From NCBI GenBank assembly GCA_963821925.1, contig CAWGFO010000009.1, positions 62,001 to 126,000 on the forward strand: 64,000 bases of DNA, in the 5' to 3' direction. Positions 15,243 to 22,970 of this stretch are shown piece after piece. The stretch's first letter is position 1. Each line of letters starts with the position of its first letter. The position numbers and the translations under genes were made by a program. A model generated the notes under the pieces. That model was not told the origin of the DNA. It searched no databases and saw nothing but the letters and a program-made list of their open reading frames with translations. The DNA comes from JAOUEA01 sp963821925 (GTDB lineage Bacteria; Actinomycetota; UBA4738; HRBIN12).

Positions 15243-16433
15243 ATGAGCCAGGTGCATCTGTTCTCGTCCGAATCCGTCACCGAGGGACACCCCGACAAGC
15301 TCGCGGACCAGATCTCCGACGCGATCTTGGACGCGCTCCTCGCCGAGGACCCGCACAGTCGCGTGGCGTGCGAGACGCTCGTGACCACCGGGCTCGCCTT
15401 CGTCAGCGGCGAGATCACGGCCGAGGCGTGGGTCGACATCCCCTCGATCGTGCGGGCCACGATCGTCGACGTCGGCTACACGAACGCGAAGTACGGGCTC
15501 GACGGTGAGACCTGCGGCGTGATGACGGCGATCCAGGAGCAGTCGGCCGACATCGCCCGGGGGGTCGACGACGCGCTCGAGCATCGCGAGGGCCATTCGG
15601 GCGACGACCTCGACACCCTGGGCGCCGGCGACCAGGGGATGATGTTCGGGTTCGCGTGCCGCGAGACCGAGGAGTTGATGCCGGTCCCGATCGCGATGGC
15701 GCACCGGCTCGCGAAGCGCCTGGCGGACGTCCGCAAGGCGGGTGTCGTCCCGTACCTGCGGCCCGACGGCAAGAGCCAGGTCTCGATCGAGTACGCCGAC
15801 GGGAAGCCCGTGCGCGTCGACACCGTGCTGATCAGCGCGCAGCACCGCGAGGAGGTCGACGTCGAGACGCTCCTCGCGCCCGACGTCACCGCCGAGGTGA
15901 TCGACCCGGTCCTCCGCGAGTTCCCCGAACTCGACGCGAGCGGGGTGCGGGTCCTCGTGAACCCGACCGGCCGGTTCGAGATCGGCGGGCCGAAGGCCGA
16001 CACGGGCCTCACCGGGCGCAAGATCATCGTCGACACGTACGGCGGGTACGCGCCGCACGGCGGCGGCGCCTTCAGCGGTAAGGACCCGACGAAGGTCGAC
16101 CGCTCGGCCGCCTACATGGCGCGCTACGTCGCCAAGAACATCGTCGCGGCCGGGCTCGCCGACCGGGCGCAGCTCCAGGTCGCCTACGCGATCGGCACCG
16201 CGCACCCCGTGTCGCTGATGATCGACACGTTCGGCACCGAGCAGGTCGATCCCGCGCAGCTCCAGGGAGCGCTCTGGGAGCTGTTCGACTTCCGCCCGGC
16301 GGCGATCATCCGCGACCTCGATCTCCTCCGCCCGCTCTACCGCGAGACCGCTGCCTACGGGCACTTCGGGCGCAAGGAGTTCCCCTGGGAGGCGACCGAC
16401 CGCGCCGACGACCTCCGCGCCGCGTTCGCCTGA
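15243..16433 (+). CDS. metK: S-adenosylmethionine synthetase
   Basis: A 396-residue tetrameric enzyme that makes SAM from methionine and ATP. It starts HLFSSESVTEGHPDKLADQISDAILDALL, has the ATP motif GAGDQGMMFGFAC, the phosphate/metal loop GGGAFSGKDPTKVDRSAAYMARY, and ends with RPLYRETAAYGHFGR. No Shine-Dalgarno precedes the ATG; the -10 box ends ten bases upstream, so a leaderless mRNA is likely. It lies in the conserved coaBC-metK-priA order. Confidence 0.97.
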   Translation: MSQVHLFSSESVTEGHPDKLADQISDAILDALLAEDPHSRVACETLVTTGLAFVSGEITAEAWVDIPSIVRATIVDVGYTNAKYGLDGETCGVMTAIQEQSADIARGVDDALEHREGHSGDDLDTLGAGDQGMMFGFACRETEELMPVPIAMAHRLAKRLADVRKAGVVPYLRPDGKSQVSIEYADGKPVRVDTVLISAQHREEVDVETLLAPDVTAEVIDPVLREFPELDASGVRVLVNPTGRFEIGGPKADTGLTGRKIIVDTYGGYAPHGGGAFSGKDPTKVDRSAAYMARYVAKNIVAAGLADRAQLQVAYAIGTAHPVSLMIDTFGTEQVDPAQLQGALWELFDFRPAAIIRDLDLLRPLYRETAAYGHFGRKEFPWEATDRADDLRAAFA

Positions 16434-16530
16434 GGTCCTCGCCGGGCCGGTCGCGGTCTGCGTCGACCGGCCGATCCTCTCCCTCGACCGGGCGTTCACG
16501 TACGAGCTGCCCGCCGAGCTCGGCGCCGGT

Positions 16531-18216
16531 GTGGGCTCCCTCGTGCAGGTGCCCTTCCACGGACGCGCCGTGCGCGGCTGGGTGTTGGGCACGACCGAGG
16601 ACCTCCCCACGCGGATGCTGGCCGTCAAGAAGGCCGTGTCCCCCGAGCGCGTCTTCGACGAGGAGCTGCTCGACCTCGCGCGCTGGGTGAGCGAGCGGTA
16701 CGTGGCGCCGCTCGCTGCCGTGCTCGGCCGACTTGCGCCGCCCCGCGTGGCCGCGGAGGAGGGCCTGGATCGGGGGACGCCCGGCGCCGTGGTCGCGCCG
16801 CCGCCGACCCCCGCGGTGCTCGCGTCCTACCGCGGCGGCCCCGAGCTCCTCGCGGGCGCCGGCCGCGGCCGGTTCGCGCCCGCCGTCCTGCGTCCCGCCC
16901 CCGAGGACGAGGTCGCCGCGACGGTCCAGCTGGTGGGGGCCTCGCTCGCGGCCGGCCGTCGCGCGATCGTGGTGGTGCCCGAGGCGACGCCCGTGCCCGC
17001 CACCGCGGCGGCGATCGTCGAGGCCTTCGGGGACCGGGCCGCCCTCTACCTCGGCGGGTCGAAGCGCGCCCGCTACCGGATGTGGCTCGACATCGCGGCG
17101 GGCCGGTTCGACGTGGTGGTGGGCACGCGTCCGGCCGTGTTCGCCCGCGTCCCGGACCTCGGCGCGATCGTGGTATCGCGGGAGTCGCACCCCGCCCACC
17201 GGGAGGACCGGGCCCCGTACTACCACGTCCGTGACGTCGCCCTGGCGCGCGGGCGATCGACCGGGCTCGCGGTCGTGCTCAGCGCGATCTGCCCGTCCTC
17301 GGAGGCGGCGGTCCTCGAGCTGCCCGAGGTGACCCCGCCGGGACGCCGCTGGGTGCCCGTCGAGGTCGTGAAGCCGGGGCCCGAGGGACGGGCGCCCCGG
17401 CTCGTGCAGGGCCTGCGGAGCGCCCGCCGCGCGTTCATCTACTCGCCGCTGCCGGGCTACGGGATCGCGGCGGTCTGCCGGACGTGCGGCGAGCCGGCTG
17501 CCTGTGCGGCGTGCGGCGGGCTGCTGCGTTCCGAAGAGGGCCGGATCCGATGCGTGGTCTGCGAGGCGCCGGGGCGTTGCCGCAACTGCGCCGGCACGAC
17601 CTTCGGGGTGCGGCGGGGCGGTCAGGAGCGCGTGGAGGAGTGGGCCGCGCGTGTGGCGACCGCGTCCGTGGCTCGGCTCGGTCCCGACGACGTCCCGCGG
17701 CTCCCGGCCGACGGCGAGGTGTTGGTCGGCGGTCCCGACGACATCCGCGACCTCGGGCCGGGCGGCCTCGACCTGGTCGCCGTTCTCGACGCCGACCTCG
17801 CCGGCCGGCGGCCGGGCCTTGCGGCGCGCGAGCGCGCGGTCACGACCTGGATGGAGGCGATCGCCTGGGCGCGCCCGGGGGGACGCGCGATCGTGCAGGC
17901 GTCGCGCGCGAACGATCCCGCCGTGCAGGCCCTCGTGCAAGGGAACCCGCGCCGGTTCCACGGCGACGAGGCGCGGCGCCGGGCCGAGGCGGGGTTCCCG
18001 GTCGGTACCGCGGTCTTCCGGGTGGCGGGCGCGACCGGGTTCGAGGCGGAGCTGGACCGGTTCGAGCCCTCGGCGCTGCTCGTCTCGGCGCTCGGGGAGC
18101 AGACGGTATGCTTGCTCGCGCTCGATCCCCGGCGGGTCCCGGAGTTCGGCCGCGCGATCCGTGAGCTGGCCGCGCGGGACCTCGTGACCCGCGTCGAGGC
18201 CGAGCCACACCTGTGA
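16531..18216 (+). CDS. priA: Primosomal protein N' (PriA) homologue lacking helicase motifs; start unresolved
   Basis: At least 561 residues. There is no Walker A motif and the DEEH box is degraded (SRESHP). Loss of helicase motifs is a known feature of actinobacterial PriA. The zinc-binding region survives as two pairs of CxxC motifs, CRTC-x5-CAAC and CVVC-x5-CRNC. GTG 16531 is the only standard start, but reading upstream in frame gives VAVCVDRPILSLDRAFTYELP, clearly the conserved PriA N-terminus, so the true start is nearer 16432. One missing G near 16445 would allow a CTG at 16430 overlapping the metK stop. Probable replication-restart DNA-binding protein. Confidence 0.8.
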   Translation: MGSLVQVPFHGRAVRGWVLGTTEDLPTRMLAVKKAVSPERVFDEELLDLARWVSERYVAPLAAVLGRLAPPRVAAEEGLDRGTPGAVVAPPPTPAVLASYRGGPELLAGAGRGRFAPAVLRPAPEDEVAATVQLVGASLAAGRRAIVVVPEATPVPATAAAIVEAFGDRAALYLGGSKRARYRMWLDIAAGRFDVVVGTRPAVFARVPDLGAIVVSRESHPAHREDRAPYYHVRDVALARGRSTGLAVVLSAICPSSEAAVLELPEVTPPGRRWVPVEVVKPGPEGRAPRLVQGLRSARRAFIYSPLPGYGIAAVCRTCGEPAACAACGGLLRSEEGRIRCVVCEAPGRCRNCAGTTFGVRRGGQERVEEWAARVATASVARLGPDDVPRLPADGEVLVGGPDDIRDLGPGGLDLVAVLDADLAGRRPGLAARERAVTTWMEAIAWARPGGRAIVQASRANDPAVQALVQGNPRRFHGDEARRRAEAGFPVGTAVFRVAGATGFEAELDRFEPSALLVSALGEQTVCLLALDPRRVPEFGRAIRELAARDLVTRVEAEPHL

Positions 18217-18250
18217 ACCGACGACGAGCCACGAACGGAAGCGCGCGACC

Positions 18251-18787
18251 GTGATCCTGCCCATCCGCACCCTCGGCGACCCCGTGCTGAAGACGCCGGC
18301 GAAGCCGGTGACCGAGTTCGACCGCAAGCTCAAGGCGCTCGCTCAGGACATGGTCGAGACGATGTACGACGCGCCGGGGGTGGGGCTCGCGGGGCCGCAG
18401 GTGGGGATCTCGCTGCGACTCTTCGTCTTCGACGACGGGGAGACGGGCCCGTCGTTCATGGCGAACCCGGTCCTCTCGGACGCGTCGGGCGAGGTGCTGA
18501 TCGACGAGGGATGTCTCTCGATCCCCGGTCCGTTCCACCCCACGACCCGATACGAGCGGATCACCTGTACCGGACAGGACATCGACGGGACGCCGTTCGG
18601 GATGACCGGCGAGGGGCTGCTCGCGCGGATCTTCCAGCACGAGACCGACCACCTGGACGGGAGGCTCTACATCGACCGGCTCGATGACGAGGGCCGCAGG
18701 GCGGTGCTCGCCGAGCTGCGCAAGATGGAGCTCGCGATCGAGGATCCGAGGAAGCGCCGGCGGCTCCGTCGCGACGCCGACGCCTGA
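18251..18787 (+). CDS. def: Peptide deformylase
   Basis: A 178-residue metallohydrolase that removes the formyl group from nascent proteins. The three motifs are present: GVGLAGPQVG (usually GVGLAAPQ), EGCLSIPG with the metal cysteine, and the HExxH-type QHETDHLDGRLYIDRL. The start is GTG 18251, with no strong Shine-Dalgarno. Its partner fmt follows after 22 bases, so the formylation and deformylation enzymes are adjacent. The C-terminus is a basic tail, KRRRLRRDADA. Confidence 0.95.
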   Translation: MILPIRTLGDPVLKTPAKPVTEFDRKLKALAQDMVETMYDAPGVGLAGPQVGISLRLFVFDDGETGPSFMANPVLSDASGEVLIDEGCLSIPGPFHPTTRYERITCTGQDIDGTPFGMTGEGLLARIFQHETDHLDGRLYIDRLDDEGRRAVLAELRKMELAIEDPRKRRRLRRDADA

Positions 18788-18797
18788 ACCCGGCGAC

Positions 18798-18803
18798 TAT
18801 CCT
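18798..18803 (+). promoter_or_regulatory. -10 box of fmt, leaderless geometry
   Basis: TATCCT is followed by only six bases before the fmt ATG at 18810, and no Shine-Dalgarno is present. Confidence 0.55.
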
Positions 18804-18809
18804 CGCCGC

Positions 18810-19766
18810 ATGACCCCGGTCCGCATCGCCTTCCTCGGGAACGACCCGTGGTCGGTGCCCCCCCTGGCGGCCCTCGCAGCCTCGGAGGCGGTCGAGGTCG
18901 CCCTCGTCGTCACGAACCCCCCGCGGCCCGCCGGCCGCGGCTCGCGGCTCCGCGCGACGGCCGTGGCCGAGGCGGCGCGCACCGCCGGTCTGCCGCTCCT
19001 CGAGGTGGCGGGGGTCAGGTCCGGCGAAGGGTTCGACGCGCTGACGGCGCTTCACCCCGATGTGGTCGTGGTCGTCGCGTACGGCGAACTCCTGACCCCG
19101 GAGGTGCTCCACCTGCCCGGGCTCGGCTGCGTGAACCTGCACTTCTCGCTGCTGCCGCGCTGGCGCGGCGCGGCGCCGGTCCAGCGCGCGATCCTCGAGG
19201 GCGACGCCGTCACCGGCGTGACCGTGATGCTGATGGACGAGGGGATCGACACGGGACCGGTCCTCGCGACGCGCGAGGAGCCGATCGGCCCGGAGGACGA
19301 CGCAGGCGCTCTTGGCGAGCGCCTCGCCCGGCTCGGCGGAGCCTTGCTGGTCGAGACGCTGCCGAGGCTGGCCGCGGGAGGGATCGAGCCGACGGCGCAG
19401 GACCACGTGGCGGCCGTCTACGCCGCCAAGATCCTGCCGGAGGAACGCGAGCTGGACTGGACGCGGTCGGTCTTCGAGCTCGAACGACGGATCCGGGCTC
19501 TCGCGCCCGAGCCCGGCGCGAGCACGACGTTCCGGGAAGGGTCGCTGAAGATCCTGGGCGCGCGCCCCTCTGAGATCGGCTACATGCTGAACGCGATCCC
19601 AGGGCCGGGGGAGATCCGCGTCTACGGGGACGGGGCGGTCCGCGTCGGCACGGGCGAGGGCTCTCTCGACCTCCTCGAGGTCGCGCCCGCCGGCCGCAAG
19701 CGCATGGACGCCGCCGCCTGGGCGCGCGGCGCGCGGATCGAGCCCGGCGAGCGGCTCGGATCGTGA
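18810..19766 (+). CDS. fmt: Methionyl-tRNA formyltransferase
   Basis: A 318-residue enzyme that formylates initiator Met-tRNA using 10-formyltetrahydrofolate. The folate/catalytic region reads GCVNLHFSLLPRWRGAAPVQRAI (family SLLPxxRGxxPxxxA, with the catalytic Asn and His in NLHFS), followed by GVTVMLMDEGIDTGPVL, with the catalytic Asp in DTG. The C-terminal tRNA-binding domain starts near ILPEERELDWTRS. ATG 18810 was chosen because it begins the conserved VRIAFLGNDPWSVPPL. A -10 box sits immediately upstream. rsmB follows after 13 bases. Confidence 0.95.
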   Translation: MTPVRIAFLGNDPWSVPPLAALAASEAVEVALVVTNPPRPAGRGSRLRATAVAEAARTAGLPLLEVAGVRSGEGFDALTALHPDVVVVVAYGELLTPEVLHLPGLGCVNLHFSLLPRWRGAAPVQRAILEGDAVTGVTVMLMDEGIDTGPVLATREEPIGPEDDAGALGERLARLGGALLVETLPRLAAGGIEPTAQDHVAAVYAAKILPEERELDWTRSVFELERRIRALAPEPGASTTFREGSLKILGARPSEIGYMLNAIPGPGEIRVYGDGAVRVGTGEGSLDLLEVAPAGRKRMDAAAWARGARIEPGERLGS

Positions 19767-19779
19767 CGCCGGTGCGCCG

Positions 19780-21063
19780 ATGACGATGTCCGCCCGTGCC
19801 GTCGCCTTCGCGGCGGTGCGCCGCGTGGTCGAGGAGGGCGGGTACTCCACGATCGTGGTGCCGAACGCCCTCGCCCGATCCTCCCTCGACGTCCGCGACC
19901 GTGCGTTCGCCGCCGACCTCGCCTACGGGACGATCCGCCGCCTCCGATCGTTGGACTGGGCGATCGAGCGGCGGTCCACGCGCCCGGTGGCCCGCATGAG
20001 TCCGATCGCGCGCGACGTGCTGCGCCTGGGCGCGTACCAGCTCCTGTTCACCGGAGCGGCGCCGCACGCGGCGGTGGGGGAGACCGTCTCTCTGGCCGCC
20101 CCCAAGGAGCGGGGCTTCGTGAACGCGGTCCTCCGCAAGCTCGCGAGCGACCCACCGGCATGGCCGGCGGGCGCCGGCGACGCCGACGTGGCCGTACGGA
20201 CCGGGATGCAGCCGTGGGCGGTGACGGAGCTCCGCCGGCTGGTCGGTGACGAGGCGCCCGACGCCGCGGCCGCGCTCGCCGCCCACGGTCTCCTGTGCCT
20301 GCGCGTGAACACCCGTCTCACCACGGTGGAGGCGATGGAGGCCGCGCTCGCGGGCACGGGTCGCACCGTCACCCGTGCGACGCTCGACCCCACGTGCCTG
20401 CTCATCGACGGCGGCGACCCTGCGTCGTTCCCCGGGTTCGGGGAGGGATGGTTCGCGATCCAGGACCAGGCATCGGCCTTCGTGGTCGGCGCGCTCGACC
20501 CGCGGCCCGGCGAACGGGTCCTCGACGCGTGCGCGGCGCCCGGTGGGAAGGCCCACTACGCCGCGGGGCTCGTGGGCGAGGACGGCCTCGTGGTGGCGGC
20601 CGATCTCCACCCCCAGCGCGCGGGGATGATCCGCCGGGGCGCCGAGCGGCTGCGCGTGCGCGTCGAGACGCTGGCGCAGGACGCCGCGGCGCCGGCCCTC
20701 CGCGGCCCGTTCGACCGCGTGCTCGTCGACGCTCCATGCAGCGGGATCGGCTCGGCACGGCGGCGCCCCGAGCTCCTCTGGCGTCCGAGGAAGGACACGC
20801 TCAGCCAGCTGGCCAGGCTCCAGGTGTCGATCGCCTCCGCGTCGGCCGAGCTGCTGCGTCCCGGGGGCCGGCTCGTCTACTCGGTCTGCACGTTCCCGCG
20901 CGCCGAGACCGACGCCGCCTGCGACGCGATCCTCCGGCACCGGCCCGAGCTGGTGCCGCTCGAGATCGACGGTCCCGACGGGCCGGCGGAACGGGTGCGG
21001 ATCTGGCCCCATCGCCACGACGCCGACGGGATGTTCGTGGCCGCCTTCGAGCGGCGACCCTGA
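19780..21063 (+). CDS. rsmB: 16S rRNA (cytosine-967-C5)-methyltransferase
   Basis: A 427-residue protein with an N-terminal NusB-like RNA-binding domain (about 1-135, RDRAFAADLAYGTIRRLRSLDW) and a C-terminal SAM methyltransferase. SAM motif I is VLDACAAPGGKAHYAAGL, motif IV with the release cysteine is VLVDAPCSGIGSARRRPE, and motif VI with the nucleophile is LVYSVCTFPRAETD. These two cysteines define the m5C RNA methyltransferases. The def-fmt-rsmB order is conserved widely. Start ATG 19780, with ATG 19786 as an alternative. Confidence 0.93.
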   Translation: MTMSARAVAFAAVRRVVEEGGYSTIVVPNALARSSLDVRDRAFAADLAYGTIRRLRSLDWAIERRSTRPVARMSPIARDVLRLGAYQLLFTGAAPHAAVGETVSLAAPKERGFVNAVLRKLASDPPAWPAGAGDADVAVRTGMQPWAVTELRRLVGDEAPDAAAALAAHGLLCLRVNTRLTTVEAMEAALAGTGRTVTRATLDPTCLLIDGGDPASFPGFGEGWFAIQDQASAFVVGALDPRPGERVLDACAAPGGKAHYAAGLVGEDGLVVAADLHPQRAGMIRRGAERLRVRVETLAQDAAAPALRGPFDRVLVDAPCSGIGSARRRPELLWRPRKDTLSQLARLQVSIASASAELLRPGGRLVYSVCTFPRAETDAACDAILRHRPELVPLEIDGPDGPAERVRIWPHRHDADGMFVAAFERRP

Positions 21064-21091
21064 CCGGCCGTTCGGCGCCCGGCGCGGCGGG

Positions 21092-21097
21092 TACGAT
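21092..21097 (+). promoter_or_regulatory. -10 box of rpe, leaderless geometry
   Basis: TACGAT ends seven bases before the GTG at 21105. No Shine-Dalgarno is present in the gap. Confidence 0.55.
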
Positions 21098-21104
21098 ACG
21101 CCGC

Positions 21105-21767
21105 GTGGGCACCCTCTCCGCGTCGATCCTGTCCGCCGATCTCGCGCACCTCGCCGATCAGGTCAAGCTGGTCGAAGCGCATGCCGAGACCATCCATATC
21201 GACATCATGGACGGACACTTCGTACCGCCGATCGCGCTGGGCACGGTGGTGGTCGCCTCGCTGCGGCCATGCACCCCCCTTGCGCTGCACGGCCACCTGA
21301 TGGTGGATGCGCCCGAGTCCTTCTTCGAGGAGCTCGCCGAGGCGGGCCTCGACATCGTGTCCTTCCACCACGAGGTCGTCGGCGACCCCGCCCCGGCGAT
21401 CGCGAAGGCGCGAGCCGCCGGCATGCGGGTGGGGATGACCCTCACGTTGGAGACGCCGGTGGAGGCGGTCTTCCCCTACCTGGACGACCTCGACGACGTG
21501 ATGCTGATGAGCATCCGTCCGGGTTGGTCGGGCCAGTCCCTGAACCCCGAGGTCTACCCTCGGCTCGAGGCCGTGCGCACCGAGGTCGACCGGCGAGGTC
21601 TCCCCGTCGACATCGAGATCGACGGCGGCGTGAAGGTCGAGAACGCGCAGGCGGCCGTGGACGCGGGCGCCACCGTGCTGATCTCGGCCTCGGGGATCTT
21701 CCAGGCTCCCGATCCCGTGGCCGCCGCCGCCACGCTCGCCGCGATCGCCCGGGGGAAGGCGGCCTGA
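21105..21767 (+). CDS. rpe: Ribulose-phosphate 3-epimerase
   Basis: A 220-residue TIM barrel interconverting ribulose-5-P and xylulose-5-P in the pentose phosphate pathway. Signatures are LSASILSADLAHLADQV, the metal-binding HIDIMDGHFVPPIALG, LHGHLMVDAPE, VMLMSIRPGWSGQSL and the phosphate-binding EIDGGVKVENAQAAVDAG. GTG 21105 begins the conserved N-terminus and follows a -10 box by seven bases. In many bacteria rpe lies between rsmB and ribD, as here; ribulose-5-P is also the substrate of RibBA downstream. Confidence 0.95.
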   Translation: MGTLSASILSADLAHLADQVKLVEAHAETIHIDIMDGHFVPPIALGTVVVASLRPCTPLALHGHLMVDAPESFFEELAEAGLDIVSFHHEVVGDPAPAIAKARAAGMRVGMTLTLETPVEAVFPYLDDLDDVMLMSIRPGWSGQSLNPEVYPRLEAVRTEVDRRGLPVDIEIDGGVKVENAQAAVDAGATVLISASGIFQAPDPVAAAATLAAIARGKAA

Positions 21768-22696
21768 TGGCCGAGCAGATCCTCGTCGTCGACGACGATC
21801 CGGACATCGCACGCTTCGTCGAGGTGAACCTCCGTTCCGCGGGCTACGACGTGGCCGTCGCCGGCGACGGCGAAGAGGCCCTCGAGAAGGCCGGCGACAT
21901 GCGTCCCGACCTCGTGCTGCTCGACGTGATGATGCCCCGGATCGACGGCTTCGAGGTCGCGCAGCGGCTCCGCAAGAACCCGCAGACCGCGAACACCTCG
22001 ATCATCATGCTCACCGCGAAGGCCCTGTCCGCCGACAAGGTGACCGGCCTCCAGGCGGGCGCCGACGACTACATCATCAAGCCGTTCGACCCGATCGAGC
22101 TCCTCGCCCGCGTGAAGGGCACCCTGCGACGCGCCAAGGAGATGCGGAACCTCTCGCCCCTGACGGGACTGCCCGGCAACATCCGGATCCAGGAGGAGAT
22201 CGAACGACAGGTGCGCGATGGACGCCCGTTCGCGGTCCTGTACTGCGACCTCGATCACTTCAAGACGTACAACGACCAGAAGGGGTTCGTGCGCGGCGAC
22301 CGGCTGATCCAGTCGACGGCGAAGCTGATCCAGGATGCCGTCGTGATGAACGACGGCAGCGAGGGTTTCGTCGGCCACGTCGGCGGCGACGACTTCGTCG
22401 CGATCGTCGACCCCGAGTCGGCCGAGCGGGTCGCCCGCTCGATCTGCGAGCGGTTCGATGCCGTGCGCAGCGAGTTCTACGAGCCCGAGGATCTCCAACG
22501 CGGCTTCGTCCGCATGGAGGACCGCAAGGGTGTGCTGCAGGACATCCCGCTCGTCGGGGTCTCGGTCGGCATCGCCAGCAGCTCGCGCCGGGCCTTCGCG
22601 CACTACGGCGAGGCGGTGGCCGTGGCCACCGAGATGAAGCAGTTCGCCAAGCGCGAGCCCGGCAGCACCTACGCGATCGACCAGCGCACCGCCTGA
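21767..22696 (+). CDS. Response regulator with a GGDEF-type output domain
   Basis: A 309-residue protein. The receiver domain (1-120) has the acidic pocket VVDDDPD, the phosphoacceptor Asp53 in LLDVMMP, and Lys105 in IIKPFDP. After a linker, a GGDEF domain (about 145-305) has LTGLPGN, YCDLDHFKTYNDQKGFVRGD, and GGDDF at 206-210 in place of GGDEF. GGDDF is a conservative change, so cyclic di-GMP synthesis is possible but unproven; the domain could instead bind nucleotide. ATG 21767 overlaps the rpe stop by one base (TGATG). No cognate histidine kinase is adjacent. Confidence 0.88.
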   Translation: MAEQILVVDDDPDIARFVEVNLRSAGYDVAVAGDGEEALEKAGDMRPDLVLLDVMMPRIDGFEVAQRLRKNPQTANTSIIMLTAKALSADKVTGLQAGADDYIIKPFDPIELLARVKGTLRRAKEMRNLSPLTGLPGNIRIQEEIERQVRDGRPFAVLYCDLDHFKTYNDQKGFVRGDRLIQSTAKLIQDAVVMNDGSEGFVGHVGGDDFVAIVDPESAERVARSICERFDAVRSEFYEPEDLQRGFVRMEDRKGVLQDIPLVGVSVGIASSSRRAFAHYGEAVAVATEMKQFAKREPGSTYAIDQRTA

Positions 22697-22734
22697 GGCC
22701 CGACCCGGGCTGGCCCGGTTGCGGGTCCCGACCG

Positions 22735-22740
22735 TATACT
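22735..22740 (+). promoter_or_regulatory. -10 box of the riboflavin operon
   Basis: TATACT lies 14 bases before the riboswitch P1 helix; transcription would begin near 22747, so the whole aptamer is transcribed. Confidence 0.6.
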
Positions 22741-22754
22741 GGCGGCTCGAACAG

Positions 22755-22881
22755 CCTGTTTCCGGGGCGGGGTGCGATTCCCCACCGGCGGTGACAGTCC
22801 GCGACCCCACGGCCGCCAGCCGCGGGTGGACCCGGTGGAACTCCGGGACCGACCGTGAAAGTCGGGATGAGAGGAGACGGG
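22755..22881 (+). promoter_or_regulatory. FMN riboswitch (RFN element)
   Basis: The conserved core is visible: GGGGCGGGGTG, GATTCCCCACCGGCGGT, then GGTGGAACTCCGGGACCGAC, GTGAAAGTC and GGATGAGAGGAG. P1 forms between CCTGTTTCC (22755-22763) and GGAGACGGG (22873-22881), nine pairs including two G-U. The P1 3' strand overlaps GAGGAG (22871-22876), so FMN binding would hide a ribosome-binding sequence. Position directly ahead of ribD-ribE-ribBA-ribH fits FMN feedback repression. Confidence 0.95.
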
Positions 22882-22885
22882 CGTG

Positions 22886-22922
22886 ACGGCTCCGCCGCGC
22901 CGTGCGCGGCCCGTGGAGCCGT
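22886..22922 (+). promoter_or_regulatory. GC-rich hairpin after the FMN aptamer (probable expression platform)
   Basis: ACGGCTCC (22886-22893) plus GCCGCGC (22894-22900) pair with GCGCGGC (22904-22910) and GGAGCCGT (22915-22922), 15 pairs with a four-base bulge. No T run follows, so it is not a canonical intrinsic terminator. CCGTTCCTCC at 22931-22940 could alternatively pair with the P1 3' strand, giving a possible switch. Confidence 0.55.
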
Positions 22923-22970
22923 GGCGCTTACCGTTCCTCCGCCGAAACCCCCGGAACGAAGGGGAGCACG

